NCBI GenBank assembly: GCA_024653485.1
Contig: JANLFY010000002.1
Coordinates: 124,001-188,000, forward strand
Direction: 5' to 3'
DNA from: Bacillota bacterium
Lineage (GTDB): Bacteria > Bacillota > SHA-98 > UBA4971
Length of the DNA: 64,000 nucleotides
Shown here: in pieces, positions 1 through 7,583 of the stretch
How the letters are laid out: each line of letters starts with the position of its first letter
Numbering within the stretch: the first letter of the stretch is position 1
Position numbers and translations under genes: made by a program
The notes under the pieces: model-generated
What the model saw: only the letters and a program-made list of their open reading frames with translations
Databases searched by the model: none
What the model was told of the DNA's origin: nothing

Positions 1-2
1 CA

Positions 3-1673
3 TCCGTGGTGCAGACCGTCGCGACTACGGTGGCGCCCGGGGACATGATATACTTCTATGTCCGGAGGGGCAACTGGCAGGACTGCGACGGTATGTACTA
101 TAGCTTCACGATAACTTACGATCCCAACGCCGACCTAGAGCCGCCGGTGTCTAACTTCATGGTCCAGGGAGACACGATTAGCTTGTTCGCCGAGGATGCT
201 GGAAGCGGCGTGGCCACCATAGAGTACTTCGTTCGCGACTGGGAAGGAAGACAATCCGAGTGGAGGACTTACGAGGGCCCGCTCGTCCTGGACAACGTCG
301 AAAAACTGGTGTTCAGAGCGATGGACAATGTCGGCAACTTGGAGCCTTATCACATAGTCAACGTGGGCGAACTGATGTCCCATGCCTACCAGCCCGGGCC
401 GGGGTATGAAGCGGCGGTGGAGGCTCAACCGCAGCCTATGCCGGAGGGCGAACCCCCCTCCTCGTCCGAGTCGTTCGAGGAGGCCCTCGAGGGAATCTTC
501 AGCGGGTTGTTCTCTGCCCTGTTGGGGGGCCAGTCTCCGACTGCGCAGCCACAGCCACAGCCTCTGCCTCAACAGCAATCGCAGCCGCAATCGCAGCCGC
601 AACCCCAGCTCCAGATCGTGCCCTCGGCCGGCCAGGTGCTCATCGACGATCCATCGTTCGTGACGCTTACGGCCTTTCCCAACGCGTCGGGCGGGGCCTT
701 CGCGGCCTCCTACGACCTGCAGATCAAAGCCAACAATCCAAGCTACCCGGTGGAGGTCTCATACCTTCTGCTCAGCGCGAGTGGGACGCCCGACCGTCCA
801 TCGTCCGGCATCGATGTCCATCCCGCGGGAGAGTACGAGTCAGTCTGGGATCCCAACAAGCAGCAGTTCTACCAGACAGAGGTCGGTGGCTGGGCGCAAC
901 CGAAGTACAGGGTGAACCCTCAGGTCCTCTCACTGCCGGCGGGCAGGGGGGCAGTCTTGATGTTGGCCCGGTACCAGAAGATCTACGTCATCTTCCTGAA
1001 CGAGTCGGATGGCCACCTCGTCTACGAGGTGTTCAGGGGCGGGGCGTTCAACGGCCTCGACGTCCCCGGGCTTGGGCAGGTGACTCGGTCGGGCGACAAG
1101 CTTAGGATCCATTCGCTGGGAGAGCCCGTGGAGGTGGGCATCTGGGGCACAGGGCAGTACCTCCACGATGAAGTGATGGGATTCGCACAGCAGGGCTATG
1201 TTGCCAACGACAAGCTGTACGACATTCCCAAGTACGGAATGTTCATGCTGGCGATCGCCAGATATGACAAAATCGGGCTCATCATCGGGAACTTCAACGA
1301 CGGACAGCTAGGTGCGCTGTCATTCACCGGCTCGAGGCGCCTCGAGACCGAGACCGTCCCGGGCCTCTGCGAGATACGAGATGGCGGCATAGTGGCGGGA
1401 CCGGACACCACTGGTCCCATACCACTGGTTCACGTGACCGCTACCTCTGGAAGGCCCGTTGACTTCCTCCACTTCGCCTTCGACAACACCTCTTGGCGGT
1501 GGCAGGTAGGTGGCTGGTCTCGTCCGGAGTACGTCAGGAATCCGCAGGTCCTCCAGCTGAGGCACTATACACCCGGCTTCTTCATGGTGAGCGGCCAGGG
1601 CAGGGTGGGGGTGTTCTTCTACAACGAGAACGACATGGAGACGGGCGTCCTGCCCCTCACGCAGGTGCGGTGA
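3..1673 (+). CDS. Probable exported repeat protein, 5' end outside window
   Basis: The frame is open to the left edge, so the true start and any signal peptide lie outside; a GTG at 6 is only the first possible start in view. The first ~125 visible residues resemble an Ig-like/OmpL47-type beta domain (EDAGSGVATIEYFV, then FRAMDNVGNLEP). A Pro/Gln-rich linker of repeated PQ pairs follows at about 537-615. The C-terminal ~330 residues contain two clear copies of a unit with the pattern VGGW..P.Y..NPQVL (about 882-935 and 1503-1556) and a weaker copy between them (from about 1146). I do not recognise the family of these repeats. The build suggests a secreted or surface protein with modules joined by a flexible linker. 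No enzymatic motif is visible. It reads as an intact 3' portion with a normal stop. Confidence 0.6.
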   Translation, partial: SVVQTVATTVAPGDMIYFYVRRGNWQDCDGMYYSFTITYDPNADLEPPVSNFMVQGDTISLFAEDAGSGVATIEYFVRDWEGRQSEWRTYEGPLVLDNVEKLVFRAMDNVGNLEPYHIVNVGELMSHAYQPGPGYEAAVEAQPQPMPEGEPPSSSESFEEALEGIFSGLFSALLGGQSPTAQPQPQPLPQQQSQPQSQPQPQLQIVPSAGQVLIDDPSFVTLTAFPNASGGAFAASYDLQIKANNPSYPVEVSYLLLSASGTPDRPSSGIDVHPAGEYESVWDPNKQQFYQTEVGGWAQPKYRVNPQVLSLPAGRGAVLMLARYQKIYVIFLNESDGHLVYEVFRGGAFNGLDVPGLGQVTRSGDKLRIHSLGEPVEVGIWGTGQYLHDEVMGFAQQGYVANDKLYDIPKYGMFMLAIARYDKIGLIIGNFNDGQLGALSFTGSRRLETETVPGLCEIRDGGIVAGPDTTGPIPLVHVTATSGRPVDFLHFAFDNTSWRWQVGGWSRPEYVRNPQVLQLRHYTPGFFMVSGQGRVGVFFYNENDMETGVLPLTQVR

Positions 1674-1713
1674 GCAAAGGAAGTATGCCGAGCCCAGAGC
1701 GTGCTCGCGTGTG

Positions 1714-1773
1714 TCAGAGTGTGACCGTGTGCGTCAGAGCGTGTCCGATTGCGTCTGAATGTGTCCGAGACGA
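1714..1773. repeat. Degenerate 20-bp tandem repeat, three copies
   Basis: Three consecutive 20-base units begin at 1714, 1734 and 1754. They share the skeleton TCxGA(G/A)xGTGxCCGxxxxCG. Identity falls from copy 1 to copy 3. They lie just after a stop codon and before a hairpin, so they may be part of a transcript end or simply a slippage product. Confidence 0.6.
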
Positions 1774-1778
1774 ACTGA

Positions 1779-1802
1779 GGCGCCCCGGTCCGCCGGGGCG
1801 CC
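1779..1802 (+). terminator. Hairpin, possible terminator of the first gene
   Basis: GGCGCCCCGG and CCGGGGCGCC form a perfect 10-bp stem with a four-base loop (TCCG). There is no T-run after it, so termination is uncertain; in GC-rich Bacillota such hairpins can still mark 3' ends. Confidence 0.4.
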
Positions 1803-2020
1803 AGCGCGTCGTTTCGGAGCGGTGGGCCGACTTCTCTCCGCAGCTGCGAGGCAGCGATGCCGGAACCAAGACGGCTGCATTCGGCCACACGTCGCCTGCC
1901 CGCAGGCCGCCCCACGCGGCCCCACTCGGATGAGAGGGAAAGAGCGTACTTGGGTTGAAGTAAGTGATGTTCGGAGTGCTCGCATCGCTCGGGGCGATCT
2001 GCATGGAGGGAAGGCTCACG

Positions 2021-2941
2021 ATGGACGGGGTTTGGGTAGTGAAGGAAGAGGTCGCCGAGGGCATCGCTCAGGGGATACCCGTGGTCGCCTTCGAGTCCAC
2101 GGTGCTCACACATGGCCTGCCATACCCGCAGAGCAGGGATCTCGCCCTCGACGTAGAGAGGATCGTCAGTCTTCAGGGTTGCGTGCCCGCGACCATCGGC
2201 ATAATCGAGGGCGTGATCCACGTTGGGATGACCGAGGATGAGATCGACCGCCTCGCCGGCGACAAGACGACGTGCAAGGCTTCCGCGTTCGATATTGCGA
2301 TGGTGATCGCGTCGCGCCGTTCCGCAGGTACCACCGTGTCCGGAACCCTCGCGATAGCGGAGCGAGCCGGCATCAGCGTGTTCGCCACGGGCGGAATCGG
2401 CGGCGTCCACAGGGGTTTCGCGGAGCTGCACGACGTGTCACACGATATCTCGAGCCTCGCTCGGTCGCGGGTCGTTGCGGTGAGCGCAGGCGCCAAGGCC
2501 ATCCTGGACTTGCCCAAGACCCTTGAGTGCCTCGAGACCGCAGGGGTCTGCGTGGTCGGGTACCGGACCCGAACTTTCCCTGCGTTCTATTATCGCGATT
2601 CGGGCTTGGCGTTGAACCACTCGGCGGAGACAGCAAATGAGGTTGCACGCGCTTTCATCCTGAGGCGCGAACTTGGGTTGCCAGGCGGGCTGCTGGTCGC
2701 GGTGCCGGTGCCCGAGGAATACGAGCTACCTCGGGAGCTCGTCGACAGCGCCATAGACCGGGCGCTCGCCGAGGCCGACGCGCGAGGGATCCGCGGCAAA
2801 GAGCTTACGCCGTTCCTGCTAGCCCGCCTCGCGGAGATCACTGACGGCCGCTCTGTCGAGACGAACCTGGCTTTGCTGAAGAACAACGCCCGGGTTGGCG
2901 CGGAGATCGCGGTGGCGATAGCCGCCGATCCCTGGACGTGA
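2021..2941 (+). CDS. psuG: Pseudouridine-5'-phosphate glycosidase
   Basis: PsuG reversibly splits pseudouridine 5'-phosphate into uracil and ribose 5-phosphate in the cytoplasm, salvaging modified nucleosides. The family landmarks are all present: FESTVLTHGLPYP near the N-terminus with its catalytic Glu, the ATGGIGGVHRG segment leading to the metal-binding Asp region, and the C-terminal VETNLALLKNNA motif. The ATG at 2021 is chosen because GGAGGGAAGG precedes it and it gives 306 residues, the usual family length; starts at 1964 or 1967 would add an uncharacteristic tail. The usual partner, a PfkB-type pseudouridine kinase (PsuK), is not adjacent, so this copy is an orphan here. It converges with the next gene, which is on the other strand, with 58 bases between them. 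Confidence 0.93.
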   Translation: MDGVWVVKEEVAEGIAQGIPVVAFESTVLTHGLPYPQSRDLALDVERIVSLQGCVPATIGIIEGVIHVGMTEDEIDRLAGDKTTCKASAFDIAMVIASRRSAGTTVSGTLAIAERAGISVFATGGIGGVHRGFAELHDVSHDISSLARSRVVAVSAGAKAILDLPKTLECLETAGVCVVGYRTRTFPAFYYRDSGLALNHSAETANEVARAFILRRELGLPGGLLVAVPVPEEYELPRELVDSAIDRALAEADARGIRGKELTPFLLARLAEITDGRSVETNLALLKNNARVGAEIAVAIAADPWT

Positions 2942-2999
2942 CGTGAATCTCGTCCGAAGAGGCGCTGAGCCCAGTGTTCGGTCTCCAGGTGTTCGGTTT

Positions 3000-3731
3000 C
3001 TAGGAGAGTTCGTAGATGATTCTCTTTATAGCTTCTACAGCCAGCCTTGGGCTAGTCAGTATCGGGGCCTCGACGCGGCCGCCAAGAGTTGGGGCAAGTC
3101 GCGCCATAGACACCTGGGCAAGCACGACAACGTCTACCTCTCTGGAGATCTCCTCGACGTGTCCTGTCAGGAGCCTGTCGTGCTCCTCCGGATCCCCTCG
3201 GAGGAGTGCGTCAAAGGCGTTCGAACACAGGGCATGCCTGACTGATACAGTCATGCCTTTCTCCGCCGCCTTTCTCTTGATTAGACGCGCAGTAGGATCC
3301 AGGGTTGTTTTGACCGTTGCCACGACGCCGATGATTCTTCCAGTTTCAACGGCCTTCTCCGCCATGGCCTCGTCCACCCTGACAATGGGTACGCTCACTA
3401 AGCTGCGCGCCACATCCACCACGTCGCCCACTGAAGAGCAGGCATTGAGGATCACGTCCGCACCCATGTCTTCGGCGATCATCATGTACTGACAGAGTCT
3501 TCTGGTCACCTCCTTTGTTACTCCGTCGGCAGCCATCACGTCTTTCAGAAGGCCATCCTCAACGATGTTCACAACCCGGATGCCCGGCAGTAATTCGGCG
3601 ATCAAGCGACCTAGAGGCTCGACCGACACCGGTCCGGTGTGGATCACCGACAGTGTCTTGGCTATTCCTCTGTGCTCTCTACCTACGCGTTGCTGGATCG
3701 GGTCCTTGCGAGCGCCGTGTCTCATTTCCAT
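3000..3731 (-). CDS. Asp/Glu racemase-fold protein with one catalytic Cys missing
   Basis: The 243-residue protein has the aspartate/glutamate/hydantoin racemase fold: an N-terminal IHTGPVSVEPL strand-loop, the first Cys motif NACSS (Cys98), and a long second half. True racemases of this family use two opposed cysteines. The second motif here reads LAQVSM (about 204-209), with Gln at the expected Cys position. That argues against a two-base racemase and for a one-Cys relative such as a decarboxylase or isomerase, or a divergent enzyme. The start is an ATG preceded by GGAGGTGA. It lies 20 bases downstream of the threonine-dehydrogenase-like gene and should share its transcript, and so the sigma-54 promoter at 4927-4942. 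The substrate is unknown; an amino-acid or C4 acid is a fair guess from context. Confidence 0.75.
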   Translation of the reverse strand: MEMRHGARKDPIQQRVGREHRGIAKTLSVIHTGPVSVEPLGRLIAELLPGIRVVNIVEDGLLKDVMAADGVTKEVTRRLCQYMMIAEDMGADVILNACSSVGDVVDVARSLVSVPIVRVDEAMAEKAVETGRIIGVVATVKTTLDPTARLIKRKAAEKGMTVSVRHALCSNAFDALLRGDPEEHDRLLTGHVEEISREVDVVVLAQVSMARLAPTLGGRVEAPILTSPRLAVEAIKRIIYELS

Positions 3732-3751
3732 CTCACCTCCTTGACGGGCGC

Positions 3752-4789
3752 TTAGGGCAACAATATGACCTTTCCGGCATCCTCGGTCTTGATCAGGACC
3801 TCAAAAGCCTTATCATAATCGGACAAGCTAAAGCGGTGGGTTATGACCGGCCTTGGATCAACTAAGCCGCTTTCCAGGAAGGCGGTTACTCTGTACCAGG
3901 TATCAAACATTCCCCGACCGGTGGAGCCGAAGACTCTCGCTTCCTTGTAGATGATCTCCTGAGTCAGGTCGAGGGTAACCGGTTGAGCTGGAAGGCCGAT
4001 CAAGGAGACTGCCCCTCCGTTGCGAAGTGCCGCGAAACCCTGCTTGACCGCGGCGGGGCTCCCGGACAGCTCGATGAAGCAATCAACCCCTGCGCCTTTG
4101 GTTTGAGCAAGTATGGCTGCGGGCACATCCTGTTTGTTGGGGTTGAACGTCATGGTGGCCCCCATCTGTGTTGCGAGTCTCAAGCGGGTATCAATGACGT
4201 CCACAGCGAATACGTGGGAGGCGCCTGCCGCTCGCGCTATGCCCACGGCGAACAGCCCTATGGGTCCGCATCCGAAGACCGCGACGGAGCAACCGGCCAG
4301 ATTGTGCATCAAGACTCCGTGCGCCGCCACGCCAAATGGCTCGTAAATCGCGCCGACCTCCGGATCGGTTTGTGGAGGCAGCTTCCATGCGCAAATCTCG
4401 GGAATGACGGCGTAGTCTGTGAAAGCTCCGTCTGTGTGGACCCCCAGGATGGCCATGTGCCTGCAGATGTGCTGGGCGCCCGTCCGACATTGGAAGCATG
4501 CGCCACACGGTATGTGCGTTTCCGCAGCAACCAGATCGCCGGGGCTGAGCTGAGTAACGTCCTCTCCGGTTTCTACTACCTCTCCACAGAACTCATGGCC
4601 GAATATCATAGGTGGTCTCACTCGCGCGCGAGCCCAGTCGTTCCAGGCATATATGTGGATGTCGGTGCCGCAGATGGCTGCGGCTTTGACCTTGACCAAT
4701 ACGTCCTTGGGACCGAGTTCGGGAACGTCCACTTCTTTCAGAGCAGCGCCCGGCACGGGTCGTTCCTTCACCAGAGCTATTCTCTTCAA
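3752..4789 (-). CDS. tdh: Zinc dehydrogenase, L-threonine 3-dehydrogenase-like
   Basis: This 345-residue medium-chain dehydrogenase matches threonine 3-dehydrogenase closely in landmarks: AICGTDIHIYAWNDWA with the catalytic zinc Cys40, GHEF (His65, Glu66), the four-Cys structural zinc lobe (CGACFQCRTGAQHIC), the NAD-binding GCGPIGL, and the Tdh-like stretches GMFDTWYR and ITHRFSLSDYDKAF. Tdh oxidises L-threonine to 2-amino-3-ketobutyrate with NAD. The start is a TTG at 4789 behind an AGAGGGTGA ribosome site. The usual partner glycine C-acetyltransferase (Kbl) is not next to it; an Asp/Glu-racemase-fold gene is instead, so a related hydroxy-acid or polyol substrate remains possible. A consensus sigma-54 promoter lies about 140 bases upstream, facing the gene. 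Confidence 0.82.
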   Translation of the reverse strand: MKRIALVKERPVPGAALKEVDVPELGPKDVLVKVKAAAICGTDIHIYAWNDWARARVRPPMIFGHEFCGEVVETGEDVTQLSPGDLVAAETHIPCGACFQCRTGAQHICRHMAILGVHTDGAFTDYAVIPEICAWKLPPQTDPEVGAIYEPFGVAAHGVLMHNLAGCSVAVFGCGPIGLFAVGIARAAGASHVFAVDVIDTRLRLATQMGATMTFNPNKQDVPAAILAQTKGAGVDCFIELSGSPAAVKQGFAALRNGGAVSLIGLPAQPVTLDLTQEIIYKEARVFGSTGRGMFDTWYRVTAFLESGLVDPRPVITHRFSLSDYDKAFEVLIKTEDAGKVILLP

Positions 4790-4926
4790 GGCTTGTCACC
4801 CTCTCCCTTGTCATCCGCATACCCTTCACGAAGTCCAGCCATCAGCAGGTGGAGTCGGTCGGATCAGCGGATCATGTTGCCCGGTTGCACGCGGTCGCAA
4901 TCAAGCAATCTTCCGTGCGGTATCAG

Positions 4927-4942
4927 TGCAATTCTGGTGCCA
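4927..4942 (-). promoter_or_regulatory. Sigma-54 promoter (-24/-12) for tdh-like operon
   Basis: Read on the minus strand, TGGCAC, five bases (CAGAA), then TTGCA match the sigma-54 consensus at every defined position. Transcription should begin near 4915, giving a leader of about 125 bases. The gene for a sigma-54-dependent activator is immediately divergent. Confidence 0.85.
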
Positions 4943-5057
4943 ATGTCCTCACGCGTCGCGTCGTCACAGACAGGCGCGAAACCGGCTGGAAGAAGCGGTT
5001 GAGGGCCTCAAAGGCATCCACGTTGGGGGACAGGCAGCACGAACCGGCGGTACACGT

Positions 5058-5063
5058 TATAAT
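5058..5063 (+). promoter_or_regulatory. Possible -10 box of the activator gene
   Basis: A perfect TATAAT stands 93 bases before the activator start. No convincing -35 box is found 16-18 bases upstream, so this is only a candidate for the housekeeping promoter of the regulator. Confidence 0.3.
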
Positions 5064-5156
5064 GAAGCTACAGGCACATCTTGTCCCCCGCGTCCGCGGG
5101 CACTACGATTCCGCGGCAGCCCCGGACGAGAGCTGCGCGGAAAGGAGGCTCCGTCG

Positions 5157-7064
5157 ATGAGCGTCAAGATCGGACTCGTCGCTCCGTATCCCGATCTTGC
5201 CAACCTTGCGCTCGAGGTTTGTCGAGAACTCGGCGAACATGTGGACGTGCGCCAGGGTGACCTGAGTGAAGGCGTCCGAATCGCTCGCGAAATGCAGCGA
5301 CAAGGCGTGGAAGTCATCATCAGCAGAGGCGGCACGGCCTTGGCCATAGAACAGGCTGTCGATGTGCCGGTGGTCACGATCCAAGTGAGCGGGTTCGACA
5401 TAATGCGGGCCATACACGCTGCGCGCGAATTCGGTCAGAGCATCGGCGTCATCGGTTTCAAGAACGTCATCTACGGGACAGACAGTGTGCAGGACATGCT
5501 CGGCGTCACCCTGAAACTGATCTATCTCGACAGGGAGGCGGATGCTGAAGCCCGGATCGAGACCGCGGTCAGGGGCGGTCTCCGAGTGATCGTTGGCGAT
5601 GCCATCTCTACCAGGGTTACGGCGAGGCACGGAGTGAAGGGAGTCCTCATTCGGTCGGGGAAAGAAGCCATCGTCAAGGCGATCGGAGAGGCAAAGCACT
5701 TGGCCGGCGTCAGAAGACGCGAAAGGCAGCGGGCGGAAGAGCTGAAGGCGATTCTGGACTTCTCTTATGAAGGGATAGTCGCTGTGGACCAGGATGGAGA
5801 GATCAAGTTCTTCAATCCCATTGCCGAGAGGATTCTCCACCTAAATGCAGCGGACGTCATCGGAAAGCAGATAGGCAAGGTGTTGCCAGGAGTCAACCTG
5901 GACGCGGTTCGCACGAGCGGTCGCCCGGAGCTCGGAAGGATTCGACGCATTGGAACGACGTTCATCGTGAGCAACGGCGTTCCTATCACGGTAGGGAAGG
6001 AAGTTGTCGGGGCGGTTTTTACGTTTCAGGACGCCAGACACATCCAGCAAGTTGAGAAGGAAGTAAGGCGCGAGCTGTACCTCAGGGGACATGTGGCGAA
6101 GCATACGTTTGGCGAAATGATAGCCACCGCCACTGCGATGCGCGAGGTAATCGGCCGAGCCAAGATGTTCGCGTCGACCGAGTCCACCGTTCTCATTCTG
6201 GGCGAGACGGGCACCGGCAAGGAGCTTCTCGCCCAGAGCATCCACAATGCGAGCGGCCGAAGGACGGGGCCGTTCGTTGCCATCAACTGTGCGGCACTTC
6301 CTGAGAGCTTGCTCGAGAGCGAGCTGTTCGGCTACGAGGAAGGCGCCTTCACTGGGTCCCGAAAGGGCGGAAAACCCGGGCTCTTCGAGCTCGCCCACGG
6401 AGGCACGATATTCCTCGATGAGATCGGAGACATGTCCCTTCCGATTCAAGCTCGTCTCCTGCGCGTACTCGAGCAGCGGGAGGTCATGCGCCTGGGCGGC
6501 GACAGGATGCTTCCGGTGAACGTACGAATCATTGCCGCCACCCACAAAGAACTCGGGAAGGCAGTGTCACAGGGTTCGTTTCGGCCGGACTTGTACTACC
6601 GACTCAACGTCCTGAACCTTGTGATCCCGCCCCTTCGCGACCGCAGGGAGGACATTCCTGAGCTTGCCAAGAGCTTTCTTGCGGCTTCATGTGAACGCCT
6701 CGGACTTGCGCGGAAGACGCTATCTCGTGAAGCCATGGACGTGCTCGTCGCACACTCGTGGCCGGGAAACGTGCGCGAGCTGAGAAACGCATGCGAACGG
6801 CTTGCCGTAGGGGTCGAGGGAAAGGAGGTTTGTAAGGAGGACGTGTTGAAGCTGCTCGAGCTTACCGACGGCGGACCCGATGTGGCGTCACGATCGATGA
6901 ACATAGCGGTGAAGTTGGATGGTGGCGGATTGCGGATGATGGAAGAGGAGATCATGCGCCAGGTGCTTGAAAAGGTGGGTGGTGACAGGACCGAAGCGTG
7001 TCGTCTCCTGGGCATCAATCGATCCACGCTCTGGAGGAGGGTCATCAGCCGGCGACAACCTTGA
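5157..7064 (+). CDS. Sigma-54-dependent activator, PrpR_N-PAS-AAA+-Fis HTH
   Basis: The 635-residue activator has a PrpR-type sensor domain (about 1-190, similar to the propionate regulator PrpR), a PAS domain (about 205-300), an AAA+ domain with Walker A GETGTGKE near residue 349 and the sigma-54 contact loop GAFTGS at about 396-401 (the usual final Ala is Ser), and a C-terminal Fis-type helix-turn-helix (ACRLLGINRSTLWRR, about 613-627). Such proteins bind enhancer sites, sense a small molecule through the PrpR_N domain, and hydrolyse ATP to open sigma-54 promoters. The ATG at 5157 is set by GGAGG eight bases upstream and by the start of the PrpR_N domain; the frame is open further upstream but that part is not protein-like. 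Consensus sigma-54 promoters lie on both sides, so it very probably controls both the leftward threonine-dehydrogenase-like operon and the rightward C4-acid operon. Confidence 0.93.
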   Translation: MSVKIGLVAPYPDLANLALEVCRELGEHVDVRQGDLSEGVRIAREMQRQGVEVIISRGGTALAIEQAVDVPVVTIQVSGFDIMRAIHAAREFGQSIGVIGFKNVIYGTDSVQDMLGVTLKLIYLDREADAEARIETAVRGGLRVIVGDAISTRVTARHGVKGVLIRSGKEAIVKAIGEAKHLAGVRRRERQRAEELKAILDFSYEGIVAVDQDGEIKFFNPIAERILHLNAADVIGKQIGKVLPGVNLDAVRTSGRPELGRIRRIGTTFIVSNGVPITVGKEVVGAVFTFQDARHIQQVEKEVRRELYLRGHVAKHTFGEMIATATAMREVIGRAKMFASTESTVLILGETGTGKELLAQSIHNASGRRTGPFVAINCAALPESLLESELFGYEEGAFTGSRKGGKPGLFELAHGGTIFLDEIGDMSLPIQARLLRVLEQREVMRLGGDRMLPVNVRIIAATHKELGKAVSQGSFRPDLYYRLNVLNLVIPPLRDRREDIPELAKSFLAASCERLGLARKTLSREAMDVLVAHSWPGNVRELRNACERLAVGVEGKEVCKEDVLKLLELTDGGPDVASRSMNIAVKLDGGGLRMMEEEIMRQVLEKVGGDRTEACRLLGINRSTLWRRVISRRQP

Positions 7065-7135
7065 ACAGCCCGAGCGTGGCAGGAGAGCGTGACAGGAGGC
7101 CGCCCTTCATTGTCTTGTGTCGTGTTGCGGCGCGT

Positions 7136-7150
7136 GGTGCAATATGCAAC
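7136..7150. promoter_or_regulatory. Upstream activator site, copy 1
   Basis: GGTGCAATATGCAAC matches the perfect palindrome at 7201-7215 at 12 of 15 positions. The two centres are 65 bp apart, about six helical turns, which would place two activator oligomers on the same face of the DNA. Confidence 0.6.
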
Positions 7151-7200
7151 ACTTAGAGTCAAGCAAGCATCGAACGTTTCGGTGATGCCTGCGATCGATG

Positions 7201-7215
7201 GTTGCATCATGCAAC
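7201..7215. promoter_or_regulatory. Upstream activator site, copy 2 (perfect palindrome)
   Basis: GTTGCATCATGCAAC is a perfect 15-bp palindrome about 170 bp upstream of the -24 element at 7380, a normal enhancer distance for a Fis-type sigma-54 activator. The activator gene ends 137 bases before it. Confidence 0.7.
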
Positions 7216-7378
7216 TTAACGGATGAGCAATCGGTCTGTGTCTCCGACCGTCGGAAACGCTTCTCGTTCGTCTCGCTCAGCCGGCATTCAGCTCTCGTGC
7301 CTTGCCCAAAGCCATCTCGTTGTCATCAGTGCCATCAGAATTGCAGACGCCGGTCGTGGCTCGTCACTGCTCGAACAG

Positions 7379-7394
7379 TGGCACGAGGGTTGCA
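7379..7394 (+). promoter_or_regulatory. Sigma-54 promoter (-24/-12) for C4-acid operon
   Basis: TGGCAC, five bases (GAGGG), then TTGCA match the sigma-54 consensus exactly, with GG at 7380-7381 and GC at 7392-7393. It faces the DUF1537 kinase gene. Confidence 0.87.
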
Positions 7395-7583
7395 CATAGT
7401 GTCTCGCGGCAACAGCGATTGCGGTTGCAACAGAGATCACGGTTACCGTCCCGAGTAAAGCGAGGCGTCCACAAAGGACGCGTCGGCTGGCATGTTGGCG
7501 AGAGGTGGGTGGCAGGTCGGGGACTGGAGCGCGGTCTCCGTCAGATACCGGCGGTCATCGCGCGGCCGGCTTCTCCCGCCCGA

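Larger units (their letters stand above)
1674..2020. other. Intergenic region with repeats and hairpin
   Basis: These 347 bases carry no convincing gene. They hold three degenerate 20-base tandem repeats (1714-1773), a perfect 10-bp GC hairpin (1779-1802), and the ribosome site of the next gene (GGAGGGAAGG at 2005-2014). An upstream in-frame GTG at 1964 and ATG at 1967 could extend the next protein by up to 19 residues but lack a good ribosome site. Confidence 0.6.
4790..5156. other. Divergent control region between tdh-like gene and activator
   Basis: The 367 bases separate divergently transcribed genes. They contain a consensus sigma-54 promoter facing left (4927-4942), a TATAAT box facing right (5058-5063), and the ribosome site GGAGG (5144-5148) of the activator. 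Half-sites of the GTTGC type occur at about 4876-4902 (downstream of the leftward promoter), but I found no clean copy of the 15-bp palindrome that lies ahead of the rightward promoter at 7379. Confidence 0.7.
7065..7583. other. Long control region ahead of the C4 sugar-acid operon
   Basis: The 519 bases hold two related 15-bp palindromes (7136-7150 and 7201-7215), a consensus sigma-54 promoter (7379-7394), and a further GTTGCAAC palindrome at 7424-7431 in the leader. The leader from the expected start (about 7406) to the ATG at 7584 is about 180 bases; I see no riboswitch in it. No gene is supported here. Confidence 0.7.

Noticed and set aside
1714-1773. Possible CRISPR-like array from repeats here and at 46903 and 62451
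   Set aside because: Units are contiguous with no unique spacers and are only 14-20 bp; no cas genes are present.
4653-5156. N-terminal extension of the sigma-54 activator
   Set aside because: It would run across the tdh-like gene start and the leftward promoter, and lacks domain similarity; the ATG at 5157 has a strong ribosome site.
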